This document shows, one piece after another, positions 41,900 to 51,561 of a stretch of DNA of 64,000 nt. A model generated the notes under the pieces. The model saw nothing but the letters and a program-made list of their open reading frames with translations, made no database searches and was not told the origin of the DNA. Both the position numbers and the translations under genes were made by a program. Numbering within the stretch: the first letter of the stretch is position 1; each line of letters opens with the position of its first letter. The DNA comes from Caldifarciminota bacterium (GTDB lineage Bacteria; Hydrothermota; Hydrothermia; LBFQ01; DSFT01): positions 120,565 to 184,564 of the forward strand of contig JANXBH010000001.1 in assembly GCA_025060695.1 (NCBI GenBank), written 5' to 3'.

Positions 41900-43669
41900 A
41901 TGAAGAAAGTAGATATTATAAACAAACTACAAACACTCAAAAACCTGGTTATCCAAATAAAGGAAAACTTGAATAAGATAATGACTTCAACACAAAATTC
42001 CCAAGGTTTAGAATTGCTAAAAGGATTCGATGAACTAATGGAAAAGATAGATAGAACTATAGAGGATATAAATAAAGAAAAGGTTTCCATAGCACTCTTT
42101 GGAGCATTTTCCGATGGAAAGTCAAGCGTTGTATCTGCAATTACTAAGAATTTCAACATAAAAATAGCACCTGAACCAACCACGGATAAGATTACTTTCT
42201 ATGAGTATGGAGATTACTTTATAGTGGATACTCCAGGAACATTTTCTCATAAAGATTTACATGATGAAAAAACCAGAAAATACATATCAGAAGCCAATGT
42301 TATATTGTTTGTTGTTGATGCAGTAAATCCAATTAAGGACTCACACAAGGAGTTAGTAAAAGAAGTGCTTATAGATATGAGAAAGTTAGAAAATACTATA
42401 TTTGTCCTAAACAAAATGGACAATGTAGTTTTAGACTTTGAAAATGAAGAAGAATACAAAAGAAAAACTGAAATAAAGAAAAAAGCCCTTTTAGAGGCAC
42501 TTGAGTATCTTAATTTATCTGATAATGATAAAAGGAAGATAAAAATCGTTGCAGTTAGTGCAAATCCTAATAGTTTAGGATTTGAATATTGGTCTAAATC
42601 ATGGAACGAATATATGAAACTTTCAAGAATGGAAAATCTTATTAGGGAAATTCAGGAAGTATATCAGAAAGATAAAGAAAAAATAGTTTACAGTAAAGGT
42701 GTTAGTGTAATTTTAGATGTAATAGATGAATTGCAAAGAATAATCAACTTAAATGACTTTAAGGAAGCAGCGGATAGATTAAGTGAATTAGAAAAATTAA
42801 TAAGGGATTCATACTATGAAATGAATAAACGTATTAATGAAGCTTTTCAACTTTATAGAAATAAGATAGAAGCAGTTAAGCAAGACTACTATCTAAGACT
42901 TGATTTGTGCACGAATCTCAATGAATTATCAGACTTTGTAAAAAACTACATAGGTGAGACGGAGGAAATGGAAAAAATATATGATAGAATAAGAAATGAG
43001 ATTGGAGGTATTTTGCAGGTTACAATTGCGTCAATTGAGGAGTTTTTCAATAATCTTAAATTGTTAGAAGAGTTTGCGAGTGTGAAGGAGAATGAAATGA
43101 ACTATATAGAAAATGCGAGTGAGATGAAAAGAAATTTACCATCAAACTTGTCAATATCAAGAAGAACAAATTACAAGACTCTCTTTCAAGTAGGTGGAGC
43201 ACTTGTAGGATTAGGAAATTTTATACTTTCTAGTGGTAAACTTCAGATAATGAGAGGTTTACTTCATTTTAGAAACATCTCTGGACTAAGTAATTTTATA
43301 ACATTTACAGGTAGAGGAACACATATGATATGGGCATCTAAATTAGCTTCTGTAATAAGAGGTTTTGGTAGCGTTGCAAGGGTAGCAGGAGTAATCCTTA
43401 ATATAGTAGCTGTAGGAGCGATGGTATTAGAAAGGAAGATATTTGAAGATAATAAAGCAAAGTTGAGAGAGTTTATAGAGAAGTTATTTTCTCAGATTAA
43501 TAGTTTGGAATTTCTACTTGAATTGGCTGGAATACAAAGATCAAATTTAGAGAAACACTCTAGTGATTTAATGAAAGTTATAGAGAATGAAAAAAACATA
43601 TATCAGAAATACTATGAAAGTCTGGATTTAATATTTAAATCATTAGAGCAACTAAGGAAGTCAGTTTAG
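41900..43669 (+). CDS. Dynamin-like GTPase, second of a pair (LeoA-like)
   Basis: 589 residues. G1 GAFSDGKSS (68-76), G3 DTPG (110-113) and G4 NKMD (171-174) are intact. The GxFSDGKS form of the P-loop is the one seen in LeoA-type dynamin-like proteins. Residues about 250-420 are helical and charged; about 430-515 are hydrophobic and Gly-rich (VGGALVGLGNFIL, VARVAGVILNIVAVGAMVL), a likely membrane paddle; the C-terminus is coiled coil. A heteromer with the preceding protein is inferred from pairing and co-translation. Confidence 0.75.
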   Translation: MKKVDIINKLQTLKNLVIQIKENLNKIMTSTQNSQGLELLKGFDELMEKIDRTIEDINKEKVSIALFGAFSDGKSSVVSAITKNFNIKIAPEPTTDKITFYEYGDYFIVDTPGTFSHKDLHDEKTRKYISEANVILFVVDAVNPIKDSHKELVKEVLIDMRKLENTIFVLNKMDNVVLDFENEEEYKRKTEIKKKALLEALEYLNLSDNDKRKIKIVAVSANPNSLGFEYWSKSWNEYMKLSRMENLIREIQEVYQKDKEKIVYSKGVSVILDVIDELQRIINLNDFKEAADRLSELEKLIRDSYYEMNKRINEAFQLYRNKIEAVKQDYYLRLDLCTNLNELSDFVKNYIGETEEMEKIYDRIRNEIGGILQVTIASIEEFFNNLKLLEEFASVKENEMNYIENASEMKRNLPSNLSISRRTNYKTLFQVGGALVGLGNFILSSGKLQIMRGLLHFRNISGLSNFITFTGRGTHMIWASKLASVIRGFGSVARVAGVILNIVAVGAMVLERKIFEDNKAKLREFIEKLFSQINSLEFLLELAGIQRSNLEKHSSDLMKVIENEKNIYQKYYESLDLIFKSLEQLRKSV

Positions 43670-43714
43670 AACTTCATAGTAAGAACAAGAGTGCTAAAAT
43701 TTTAAGTAATCCTT

Positions 43715-43720
43715 TAAAAT
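43715..43720 (+). promoter_or_regulatory. -10 element of efflux operon
   Basis: TCCTTTAAAATTTTC; TAAAAT ends 7 nt before the ATG at 43728. Another TAAAAT lies at 43695-43700. No inverted repeat that would serve as a TetR operator is obvious by eye. Confidence 0.55.
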
Positions 43721-43727
43721 TTTCAAT

Positions 43728-44315
43728 ATGACTGAAAAGTCATCAAAAAGGGATAAGATAATAGAAATAGCTAAAAAACACTTTATAGAAAAAGGTTATT
43801 ATAAAACTAACTTAGACGAAGTAGCAAAAGAACTAAATATTGCAAAAGGAACGATATATCTTTATTTTCAAAGCAAAAGCGAATTATTCATAGAAATCGT
43901 AGAAAATGATCTAAGAAGCCTTATAGATGACTTAAAGGATATTATGAATAAAGAAAAAGAACCAAAGAAAAAATTAGAGAGGTTTATAGATATCCTATGG
44001 GATAAGCTATACGAATTTAGAAATTCCTTGAGGATGCCGGAGATAAGCCAAAGGGAGTTTATATTTGACGAAGAAATATTTCCGTTATATATGCATAGAA
44101 TTTATCCTATAATATCAGAACTTAAAACTATAACAAGAAGTATTATTATGGAAGGTATACATGAAGGACAACTTAAAGACTTAGAAGTCAGTGCATTAAG
44201 TTATTTTATAGGTCTTTCAATTAAAGCCTTTTTTATGAGATTTGAAGACCCTGTAAGATACGAAGATAAGGAAATAATAAAAGAAGTTATACTAAGAGGA
44301 GTTTTAAAGTCATGA
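43728..44315 (+). CDS. TetR/AcrR-family regulator of the efflux operon
   Basis: 195 residues. N-terminal TetR helix-turn-helix (about 8-54): IIEIAKKHFIEKGYYKTNLDEVAKELNIAKGTIYLYFQSK pattern with the KGTIYLYF recognition region. C-terminal ligand-binding helices. It is the first gene of a five-gene TolC-MFP-RND operon, so it probably represses its own transcription until a toxic ligand binds. Stop overlaps the next start. Confidence 0.9.
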   Translation: MTEKSSKRDKIIEIAKKHFIEKGYYKTNLDEVAKELNIAKGTIYLYFQSKSELFIEIVENDLRSLIDDLKDIMNKEKEPKKKLERFIDILWDKLYEFRNSLRMPEISQREFIFDEEIFPLYMHRIYPIISELKTITRSIIMEGIHEGQLKDLEVSALSYFIGLSIKAFFMRFEDPVRYEDKEIIKEVILRGVLKS

Positions 44316-45643
44316 TAAATACAATAATAAACTTAATAACGCTTAACATAGATAAAGCTGTGGAAATTGGCATAAAGAACAACATTCAAATTCTTCAAGC
44401 TCAGAAGGAAAACGAAAAACTAATTTCGGACCTCATAAAAGCAAGAAGTCAATTACTTCCTCAAGTATCAATAAATAGCATATATACCTATACAGCTAAC
44501 CCAGCAGTCATAAAGTTCGGTGCTCCTACTAAATATATAGGTTATCCTGATCCAAACAATCCAAATCAATTTATAATATATCCTGACCCAAACTCCATAG
44601 TATATTCCGAAATACCATTTAGACCATCTAACTCCTACAATCTACAACTCACGATTAGGCAATCTATATTTAGTTGGTTTAGGGAAATAAATGCTATAAA
44701 ACTTGCTGAGCAACAACTAAAAATACAATCTGATATTATTAGTTTAAATCAACATAGATTGGCAAACCAAATTAAGAGCTTTTATCTTGATATTCTTTTC
44801 TTCAAGGAAACATTTATAATATATGAAAAAACTCTACAGGATTTAGAATTGGTTTACAATACAACTAAAAAGAGGTTTGAAAATGGTTTAGCGTCTGATA
44901 TTGAACTAATGCAAGCTAAGGTAAATTACGAAAATGCGAGATTTAACTATGAAAATGCAAAGAAAACCTATATTGACTTGCTAAATAATTTAAAAACAAT
45001 TCTTAACATACCATCAAATGAAGAAGTAGTAATAGAGGACAATATAGATATAGTTAAAATTGATACAAACATAGTGATAGATGAGACTAAAATAAAAAGA
45101 AGAAAAGACTTATTAGTGCTTGAAGAACAAATGAAGAATTTACAAAGACTTGCAGAAATTCAAAATTCTTTAAATAAACCTAATATCTTTGGACAAATTC
45201 AATATGTTGCTTCAATACCATCACCAAGCTTAGAAAACAAACTCGGAGGAACTTGGACATTTTCCATTATTTTTAATTGGAATGTTTTTGATGGTTTTTC
45301 AACAAATGCAGAAGTAAAAAAAATAAATGAACAAATTAATGAGTTAAAACTCATATATGACTTTCAAGTTCAAAGCTCTCAAAATCAGCTAAAAAGTGCT
45401 ATTGAAAACTTAAATATATCAAGAGCAAATCTTGAGAGAACAAAAGAAAATGCTCAATTATCAGAAAAGTTATTAAATAGTGCTAAAGCACAGTTTGAAA
45501 ATGGACTAATTTCAAACTTACAGTTTTTTGAAATACAAAGAAGCTATATAGCAAGTCAAATTTCATATAAACAGGCATTAAAGGACCACTATAAAGCAAT
45601 TTTAGATTTAGACTTAATCTTAAATGCAGGTAAAACACAATGA
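44312..45643 (+). CDS. TolC-family outer-membrane efflux channel
   Basis: 443 residues with the duplicated TolC repeat: long coiled-coil helices with KRFENGLASDIELMQAKVNYENARFNYENAKKTY-type and KAQFENGLISNLQFFEIQRSY-type segments at the two equivalent places. It forms the outer-membrane exit duct for the RND pump encoded downstream. The exported N-terminus is a short uncharged MINTIINLITL. ATGA overlap with the regulator gene. Confidence 0.92.
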   Translation: MINTIINLITLNIDKAVEIGIKNNIQILQAQKENEKLISDLIKARSQLLPQVSINSIYTYTANPAVIKFGAPTKYIGYPDPNNPNQFIIYPDPNSIVYSEIPFRPSNSYNLQLTIRQSIFSWFREINAIKLAEQQLKIQSDIISLNQHRLANQIKSFYLDILFFKETFIIYEKTLQDLELVYNTTKKRFENGLASDIELMQAKVNYENARFNYENAKKTYIDLLNNLKTILNIPSNEEVVIEDNIDIVKIDTNIVIDETKIKRRKDLLVLEEQMKNLQRLAEIQNSLNKPNIFGQIQYVASIPSPSLENKLGGTWTFSIIFNWNVFDGFSTNAEVKKINEQINELKLIYDFQVQSSQNQLKSAIENLNISRANLERTKENAQLSEKLLNSAKAQFENGLISNLQFFEIQRSYIASQISYKQALKDHYKAILDLDLILNAGKTQ

Positions 45644-45649
45644 GGAGGA
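45643..45649 (+). promoter_or_regulatory. Shine-Dalgarno site that sets the MFP start
   Basis: AGGAGGA 5 nt before the ATG at 45655. The earlier ATG at 45640 lies upstream of this site and would put five residues ahead of the lipoprotein signal, so 45655 is the start. Confidence 0.65.
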
Positions 45650-45654
45650 ATTAT

Positions 45655-46503
45655 ATGAGAAAGACAATATTTTTAAGCTTTGTGCTTTTTATATTCTCTT
45701 GTAGAGGGGAAAACAAGAATATTGAAAATATTCAAAAAGATGAAGATATATTTCCCGTATATGTATCTAAACCTAAAATAACTTCAATTGAATACAGTGA
45801 AACTTTTACAGCAAATATCAGCGGTGATCCTCTTACTTTTGTTCTACCAGAAGTTCCAGGAAAGTTTATAAGATATACAGTAACTGAAGGACAATATGTA
45901 AACAAGGACGATATTATAGCATATTTAGACAGAAGCACAGTAGGAGTTGAATTTAAGGAATATCCAGTTAAGGCACCTACAAGTGGTAAAGTTCATTTAT
46001 TGAATATAAACTCAGGTCAATTAGTATCCCCTACGAATCCAATAGCACAAATTTATGGAAATCCAGTAGCTATTGTAAAGTTGCCATCAATATATTATAA
46101 AAAAATAAACATAGGAGACAGTATTAAAATATATTCAGATGATCTTGGTATTAGTGAAAGTTCAAAAATTTATTATAAAAGTGGAATAATTGACCCTTTA
46201 AGTCAAACTTTTGAAATAAGAGCGAAAGCAAATAAGTTTCCCATAGGTTCATTTGCAAGTGCAATAATTACAATAGATAAAAAACAAAAAACCCTTGTTA
46301 TTCCTACTTCCGCTATTTTAGGTTTAGACAAAAAATATGTTTTTATCGTAGAAGGAGATAAAGCGTATAAGAGGATAGTCAAAATAGGCATTTCAAATGA
46401 AAACTTTACGGAAATCTTGGATGGTTTAAGCGAAAATGACTTAGTAGTAGTGGAAGGCCAATATAACTTACAAGATGGTTCAAAAGTGAGGGTTGAAAAA
46501 TGA
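45655..46503 (+). CDS. RND periplasmic adaptor lipoprotein (MFP)
   Basis: 282 residues. Lipoprotein signal MRKTIFLSFVLFIFSC (Cys16). A split lipoyl/barrel-sandwich domain (VTEGQYVNKDDIIAYLD, then VKAPTSGKVHLLNINSGQLV) lacks the usual long alpha-hairpin between its halves. A beta-barrel follows (GSFASAIITIDKKQKTLVIPTSAI) and ends with LVVEGQYNLQDGSKV. It bridges the RND pump and TolC channel. Short for the family (usually 350 or more) because of the missing hairpin. Confidence 0.88.
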   Translation: MRKTIFLSFVLFIFSCRGENKNIENIQKDEDIFPVYVSKPKITSIEYSETFTANISGDPLTFVLPEVPGKFIRYTVTEGQYVNKDDIIAYLDRSTVGVEFKEYPVKAPTSGKVHLLNINSGQLVSPTNPIAQIYGNPVAIVKLPSIYYKKINIGDSIKIYSDDLGISESSKIYYKSGIIDPLSQTFEIRAKANKFPIGSFASAIITIDKKQKTLVIPTSAILGLDKKYVFIVEGDKAYKRIVKIGISNENFTEILDGLSENDLVVVEGQYNLQDGSKVRVEK

Positions 46504-49500
46504 TAAGGATAGCAGTAAAAAGACCAGTCTTGACCTTCGTAGTATTTGCAATTTTAAGTATATTTGGTATATTTTCTCTTCTAAATTTAAAAATTGACCT
46601 ATTTCCTAAGGTTACACTTCCATCAATCTCTCTTATAACTTTTTATAGAGGAGCAAGTAGTGAGGACATTGAAAAGTTGGTAACTGAACCTTTAGAAAGA
46701 GTGCTTTCTACTATACCAAATGTAAAAAATATAAGGTCTTTTTCACAAGAAAACATCTCTACTATAATTTTGGAATTTGAGCAAGGAACTAACCTTGATG
46801 CCGCATCAAATGACATTAGAGATAGGTTGGATTTTACATTAAGATTATTACCATCTGGTGTGGAAAGACCTACTATATTTAAATTTGATATATCACAGTT
46901 TCCAATATTGCAAATTGCTATATATTCGGACGATACTTTAAGAGATATCAGAAACGAATTTGAAAGCTATATAAGAACTGAAATTGAGAGAGTTCCAGGA
47001 GTTGGTCAAGTTCTTTTATTTGGAGGAGGAAGAAAAAGACAGATTAATGTTTTGGTTGATAAATCAAAACTTGAAGCATATAATTTAACTTTATTTGATA
47101 TTGTAAATATAATAAGCTTAAACAACCTTAGCATCCCTGCGGGAAGTATTAAATATGGTTATATTGACTATAACATAAGAATAGACGGAAATATCAAAAA
47201 TCCAGATGAAATAAAAAATATTCCAATAATCAGAAGAGATGGAAGTATAATAAAAATTTCAGATATTGCAAAAGTAGAATATTCTTACGAAGATAAAATA
47301 AATCAAATAGATGTTATGGGGAAAAATGCACTATTTCTCGGAATTTTTAAGCAAGCGGATGCCAATGCGGTTGAAGTAGGAAATAGAGTAAAACAAAAGC
47401 TATCTGAAATTTCAAAAAGATATAATTTAAAATACGTTATAGCTGCGGATTTTTCAAAAAATGTAGAAAATTCTATAAATAACCTTACAAAGGAAGCACT
47501 CTTTGCAACAATTTTTGTAATACTGGTAACATTCCTAATTTTAAGAAATATCACTGCATCTACTATTATATCTATAGCAATTCCTACATCTATAGTAGTT
47601 GCATTTATTTATCTTTATCTTTCAGGAACTACTATTAATATAATATCATTAACTGCATTAGCACTTGCGGTTGGTCTTGTAGTAGATGATGCAATAGTAG
47701 TAATGGAAAATATATTCTACCATAGAGAAAAAGGTGAAAATCCCATAAGTGCTTCAATATTTGCAACAGAAGAAGTATCTCAGGCTGTAATAGCATCAAC
47801 AATTACAAGAGTTGCAGTAGTTTTACCGCTTTTACTTGCAGGGGGCTTTGTAGGTCTTTTCTTTAAAGAGCTTGTATTTTCCATAGGCGTAGTTTTATTA
47901 ACCTCACTCTTTGTTTCATTTACACTAACTCCAATGCTTGCATCTAAGTTCTTAAGAAATCCAAAGCCACCAACAACAAAAATAGGAAGGCTACTTGAAA
48001 GTTTTTTAAATGCTCTTGAAAATGGACATAAGAACCTTCTTAAATGGTCAGTTAATCATAAGTTCCTTGCAATTTCAATTTCAATTCTTATTTTCATACT
48101 TGGATTCTCTGTATTTAGATTTGTAAAGACTGAGTTTATTCCTGAGATAGACACAGGAGAAATTAGAATAACTGTCTTACTCCCATCAGGAACAAAACTT
48201 GAAAAGACGATAGAAGTCATGGAAAAATTTAAAAATATTGTAAAAAGTAATCCAAATGTAGAAAGTTATTTCTTTAGAGCAGGACCTACTGAAAGCGGTT
48301 TTGGCTCAATTACAGGTTTAGTAGAAGAAAGCAACTTCTTTGGTGCTTTTATACAACTAAAAAAAGATAGAGATAAATCCACAAAAGATATAGCAAAGGA
48401 GCTTGAAATTGAGTTTAAGAAAATACCGGGACCACAAGCTGTGGAAGTTATTACAGGCAACATAACTGGTCAAATTCTGTTCGGTGGTGGAAAACCAATA
48501 TCTATACAAATACTTGGTGATGATATAGAGAAAACAGATAGTATAGCCAATTTAATAAAGGAAAAAGTAGAAAAAATTGACGGAATTATAGGAACTACAA
48601 TATCAAGGCAATCATCTAACCCTGAAATTAAAATTAGTTTTGATAAGAATAAATTAGCAAAACATGGAATTACGATAAGTCAAGCGGGTTCATATATTAG
48701 AAATGCTCTAATTGGTAGCGCAGCTACAAGTGTAAAGATGGAGGGTTTAGATATAAATGTTCTTGTAAGACTTGATGAAGACTATAGAAATAATATTGCA
48801 ATTTTAAATAATTTGCAACTTCCTTCACCTTTTGGATATAGTGTTTATTTATCAGATATTGCGAAGATTGAATATGGATATGGACCACTTGTAATTGAAA
48901 GATTAAATAAAAGAAGGATAGTAAAAGTAGAAAGTGATTACTTTAAGAGGGCTTTAAATGAAATTATTAGAGATGTTGAAAAAGCTATTAGTGAAATAAA
49001 ACCACCTCCAGGAATTGATATAAAAATTAGTGGTTCTTTTGAAAGGCAAAGGGAATCATTTGGACAACTATTTATAGCACTAATACTTGGTATTGCTTTA
49101 ATATACCTTGTAATGGCAGGGCAACTCGGTTCATTCCTATATCCTGCAATTATAATGCTTTCAGTCCCATTCTCATTTGTAGGTGTTGCTCTAATATTTG
49201 CTATTACCCAATTTCCACTATCTGTTAATGGCTTTGTGGGTATTATATTGGTAACAGGTATAGTTCTTTCTAATGCTATATTGATGACTGACTATATGAA
49301 TATACTAAAATCAAGAGGATATGACCTTATTAGTGCGGTAATTGAAGGTGCAAGTAGGAGACTAAGACCAATACTTATTACTACACTTACTGTAATTTTT
49401 GGAGCATTACCATTGGCTCTATCTAAAGGAGAAGGTGCTGAGCAGTTTAAACCACTCGCCATTGCCATAATTGGAGGTTTAACCTTTTCTACAATTATTA

Positions 49501-49565
49501 CCCTATTTTTTATTCCAACGGTTTATTCCGTATTTGAAGCTATAAAATTAAGGAGGAAAAAGTGA
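46500..49565 (+). CDS. RND-family efflux transporter permease
   Basis: 1021 residues, AcrB-type with twelve helices and two large periplasmic loops. N-terminal KRPVLTFVVFAILSIFG; proton-relay Asp pair in GLVVDDAIVVMEN (helix 4); GASRRLRPILITTLTVIFGALPLA near the C-terminus. Exports hydrophobic compounds using proton motive force with the MFP and TolC proteins. It overlaps both neighbours by 4 bp. Confidence 0.95.
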   Translation: MIRIAVKRPVLTFVVFAILSIFGIFSLLNLKIDLFPKVTLPSISLITFYRGASSEDIEKLVTEPLERVLSTIPNVKNIRSFSQENISTIILEFEQGTNLDAASNDIRDRLDFTLRLLPSGVERPTIFKFDISQFPILQIAIYSDDTLRDIRNEFESYIRTEIERVPGVGQVLLFGGGRKRQINVLVDKSKLEAYNLTLFDIVNIISLNNLSIPAGSIKYGYIDYNIRIDGNIKNPDEIKNIPIIRRDGSIIKISDIAKVEYSYEDKINQIDVMGKNALFLGIFKQADANAVEVGNRVKQKLSEISKRYNLKYVIAADFSKNVENSINNLTKEALFATIFVILVTFLILRNITASTIISIAIPTSIVVAFIYLYLSGTTINIISLTALALAVGLVVDDAIVVMENIFYHREKGENPISASIFATEEVSQAVIASTITRVAVVLPLLLAGGFVGLFFKELVFSIGVVLLTSLFVSFTLTPMLASKFLRNPKPPTTKIGRLLESFLNALENGHKNLLKWSVNHKFLAISISILIFILGFSVFRFVKTEFIPEIDTGEIRITVLLPSGTKLEKTIEVMEKFKNIVKSNPNVESYFFRAGPTESGFGSITGLVEESNFFGAFIQLKKDRDKSTKDIAKELEIEFKKIPGPQAVEVITGNITGQILFGGGKPISIQILGDDIEKTDSIANLIKEKVEKIDGIIGTTISRQSSNPEIKISFDKNKLAKHGITISQAGSYIRNALIGSAATSVKMEGLDINVLVRLDEDYRNNIAILNNLQLPSPFGYSVYLSDIAKIEYGYGPLVIERLNKRRIVKVESDYFKRALNEIIRDVEKAISEIKPPPGIDIKISGSFERQRESFGQLFIALILGIALIYLVMAGQLGSFLYPAIIMLSVPFSFVGVALIFAITQFPLSVNGFVGIILVTGIVLSNAILMTDYMNILKSRGYDLISAVIEGASRRLRPILITTLTVIFGALPLALSKGEGAEQFKPLAIAIIGGLTFSTIITLFFIPTVYSVFEAIKLRRKK

Positions 49566-49798
49566 AAACCTACTTTATATTTTTAGATGCAGCATATGAA
49601 ATGGACTTTAGAAATGAGATTGATAGTATAGTAAGTGAATATGTTATTATTCCTAAGGTTTTTTATAGAGGGGAAATTTCTCAATTTGACGATATTGTTT
49701 GGCCTGGATATAGAATAGGTATTATTCTAAGGGCAAATGAAAATATCCTTGAAATTTTGGAAAAATGGAAAGATAAATTAATATACTTTGTCTTTTAA
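49562..49798 (+). CDS. Small RND-operon protein, PG0541-like
   Basis: 78 residues, GTG start overlapping the RND stop (GTGA). No signal peptide. The pattern of strand-helix-strand with DIVWPGYRIGIILRANENILEILEKW resembles the PG0541 family of small PII-like proteins found after RND pumps in Bacteroidetes and relatives. A regulatory role on the pump is a guess. Overlaps the convergent MetE-like gene by 21 bp. Confidence 0.6.
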   Translation: MKTYFIFLDAAYEMDFRNEIDSIVSEYVIIPKVFYRGEISQFDDIVWPGYRIGIILRANENILEILEKWKDKLIYFVF

Positions 49799-50689
49799 GT
49801 ATTTTAAAAAGTCCAATTTTTTATTAGCAATATCCCTTGGAAGAAAGTAGAAATCTGAAGAACCTGTTAATATTAAGAACTTTGGTTTTAAATTGTCCAT
49901 TATTCTATCTAATAGTTTCTTTACATTGTCATATCCTTCAATATACGAATTATTCGTATCAACTATACCTGCTACAAGCCCAAGGTCCCTATTTTTCCAA
50001 TATCTTGTTATAGTTTCAATATCATTAAGTGTAAAATCAATACCTATTCCATCAATTTCAAACTCAAAAATCTTTCCAATAACTTCAGAAATATCTGCAA
50101 AATATGTATTTAGTATCATTTTTCCATTTACTCCACTTCTTATTCTCTTAAAAAACAACTTAAGCTCATCTAAAAGTTCAAAGTCCTTGTAAAACCCAAG
50201 TGATGGTTCCTGAAAATAGAAATGACTATAGCCTTTCTCATTTAATAGCTTCAATATTTCCCCATAAATATCAACGATTTTATCTAAATTATAATTCTCA
50301 CTAAAATACTTAAAAATGCCTAAAGAAGGTAAAATTGCCAAGTTTCCGAATTTAAAAAACTCCAGAAATTTATCTATATTTTTTAACTCATAGTCATTAA
50401 ATTTAATAACTCTATAGAATGTGTTCGTTTCAAAATATCTTTTTAAGCCGTTAATTTCACAATTGCATAAAACGGAAAATGGTCTAAGCAAATCCTGCCA
50501 CATTAAAAGACCATCAGAAACTATATTAAAATCACTTTGCAAATTTTTTAATTCTTTGTAGTCTTCATCATATATTCTTAATAGTTCTTCATAACTTATT
50601 CTATTTCTATCATAATCTCGTGTTGCTTTTATTAATTTTTCACTTCTTGGATATATACCATTCAAAGATACTTCTATCTCCATTTCCAT
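49778..50689 (-). CDS. MetE-like (beta/alpha)8 protein without clear zinc ligands
   Basis: 303 residues. It resembles the N-terminal folate-binding half of cobalamin-independent methionine synthase: VSDGLLMWQDLLRPF, HFYFQEPSL, LNTYFADISEV, IDGIGIDF, GLVAGIVDTNNSYIE and the last ILTGSSDFYFLPRDIA. The zinc ligands of the catalytic half (a His-x-Cys pair and a late Cys) are not seen at the expected places. It lies behind and overlaps an MTHFR-like gene, so a methyl-folate role is likely, but methionine synthesis is unproved. ATGs at 50689 and 50683 are both possible. Confidence 0.65.
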   Translation of the reverse strand: MEMEIEVSLNGIYPRSEKLIKATRDYDRNRISYEELLRIYDEDYKELKNLQSDFNIVSDGLLMWQDLLRPFSVLCNCEINGLKRYFETNTFYRVIKFNDYELKNIDKFLEFFKFGNLAILPSLGIFKYFSENYNLDKIVDIYGEILKLLNEKGYSHFYFQEPSLGFYKDFELLDELKLFFKRIRSGVNGKMILNTYFADISEVIGKIFEFEIDGIGIDFTLNDIETITRYWKNRDLGLVAGIVDTNNSYIEGYDNVKKLLDRIMDNLKPKFLILTGSSDFYFLPRDIANKKLDFLKYLKDKVY

Positions 50690-51546
50690 ATCTCCTTTAT
50701 CCTATGAACTGTATACGCAGCGACTTGTAAATTATTATACATTACGTGCTCTATATTTACTCCAAGGTTATTTATATTTAAAAAGCAGAGTTCATGGAAT
50801 AGACTTTCGATAATCTCTATACTTCTCTTTTCAAGCTTTTTCTCATCTTCCAATATGAAACTTTCTATATCCTTTGGAATATATACACCTAACCACTTTA
50901 AGAATTCAACATCTTTTAGTTGGCTAACTGGAGCAAAACTTATGAAAATTTTTGAAGGTTCTATGTTTTCTTCTCTGCATAATTTAATATATTCATTTAT
51001 TACAAATTTCGCGCTTTCAAGTTCAAAAACTATTTGAGATACAAACGCTTTCATGCCCGCTTTCGTTTTTTCCAATAGCCTTTTAGCTTCATCCCTTCTA
51101 TGAAAAATAGTTATACCATATATATTTTTAAAATGGTTTCTTGCTATAATTGTTGCAGGAATTGGATAATAACCTTCGTATCTAATCTTTGAACTCTCCC
51201 CACCTACTATTAGCAAGTAATTAAATTTTTTAGAATTTTGCTCTATCCAACTTTCAAATTCTTGCTTATCCATAATTACTGAAATTTTATTTACAATAAT
51301 CTCCAAATCCCTATCAAAACTTTTTATCATCTCTCCAAATACAACATTGTCAATTTTCATTTTAAATGGGATAATTCTATGTCCTCTACTCCTCTCCTCT
51401 ACTACTTCAGGAAGACTTATAAAATTTATGTCCAAAACTTTTGTAATATTTGCCACTTCAAATGCTTTTCTTTCTACTTTTGAAATATCCCACTCTAAAG
51501 GCGGCGGAATTACAGTGAATATAATCTCTAAATCCTTACAATTCAA
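50674..51546 (-). CDS. Methylenetetrahydrofolate reductase-like protein
   Basis: 290 residues. A TIM-barrel protein with MTHFR-like marks: ISLPEVVEERSRG, LLIVGGESS, ITIFHRRDEAKRLLEKTKAGMKAFVSQIVFE. In MTHFR the corresponding strand places substrate beside FAD. It diverges from E. coli MetF and may use a different electron donor. Start TTG at 51546 with TAAAAT ending 9 nt upstream. Overlaps the MetE-like gene by 16 bp, so the two probably pass a methyl group in one pathway. Confidence 0.68.
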   Translation of the reverse strand: MNCKDLEIIFTVIPPPLEWDISKVERKAFEVANITKVLDINFISLPEVVEERSRGHRIIPFKMKIDNVVFGEMIKSFDRDLEIIVNKISVIMDKQEFESWIEQNSKKFNYLLIVGGESSKIRYEGYYPIPATIIARNHFKNIYGITIFHRRDEAKRLLEKTKAGMKAFVSQIVFELESAKFVINEYIKLCREENIEPSKIFISFAPVSQLKDVEFLKWLGVYIPKDIESFILEDEKKLEKRSIEIIESLFHELCFLNINNLGVNIEHVMYNNLQVAAYTVHRIKEIWKWR

Positions 51547-51555
51547 AGCTGGAAA

Positions 51556-51561
51556 ATTTTA
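51556..51561 (-). promoter_or_regulatory. -10 element of MTHFR-like unit
   Basis: Minus-strand CCTTAAAATTTTC; TAAAAT ends 9 nt before the TTG start. It overlaps the stop codon of the enoyl-CoA hydratase gene. Confidence 0.45.

Noticed and set aside
41466-42183. Minus-strand ORFs opposite the dynamin-like genes
   Set aside because: Antisense shadows; the coding signal, Shine-Dalgarno sites and GTPase motifs are on the plus strand.
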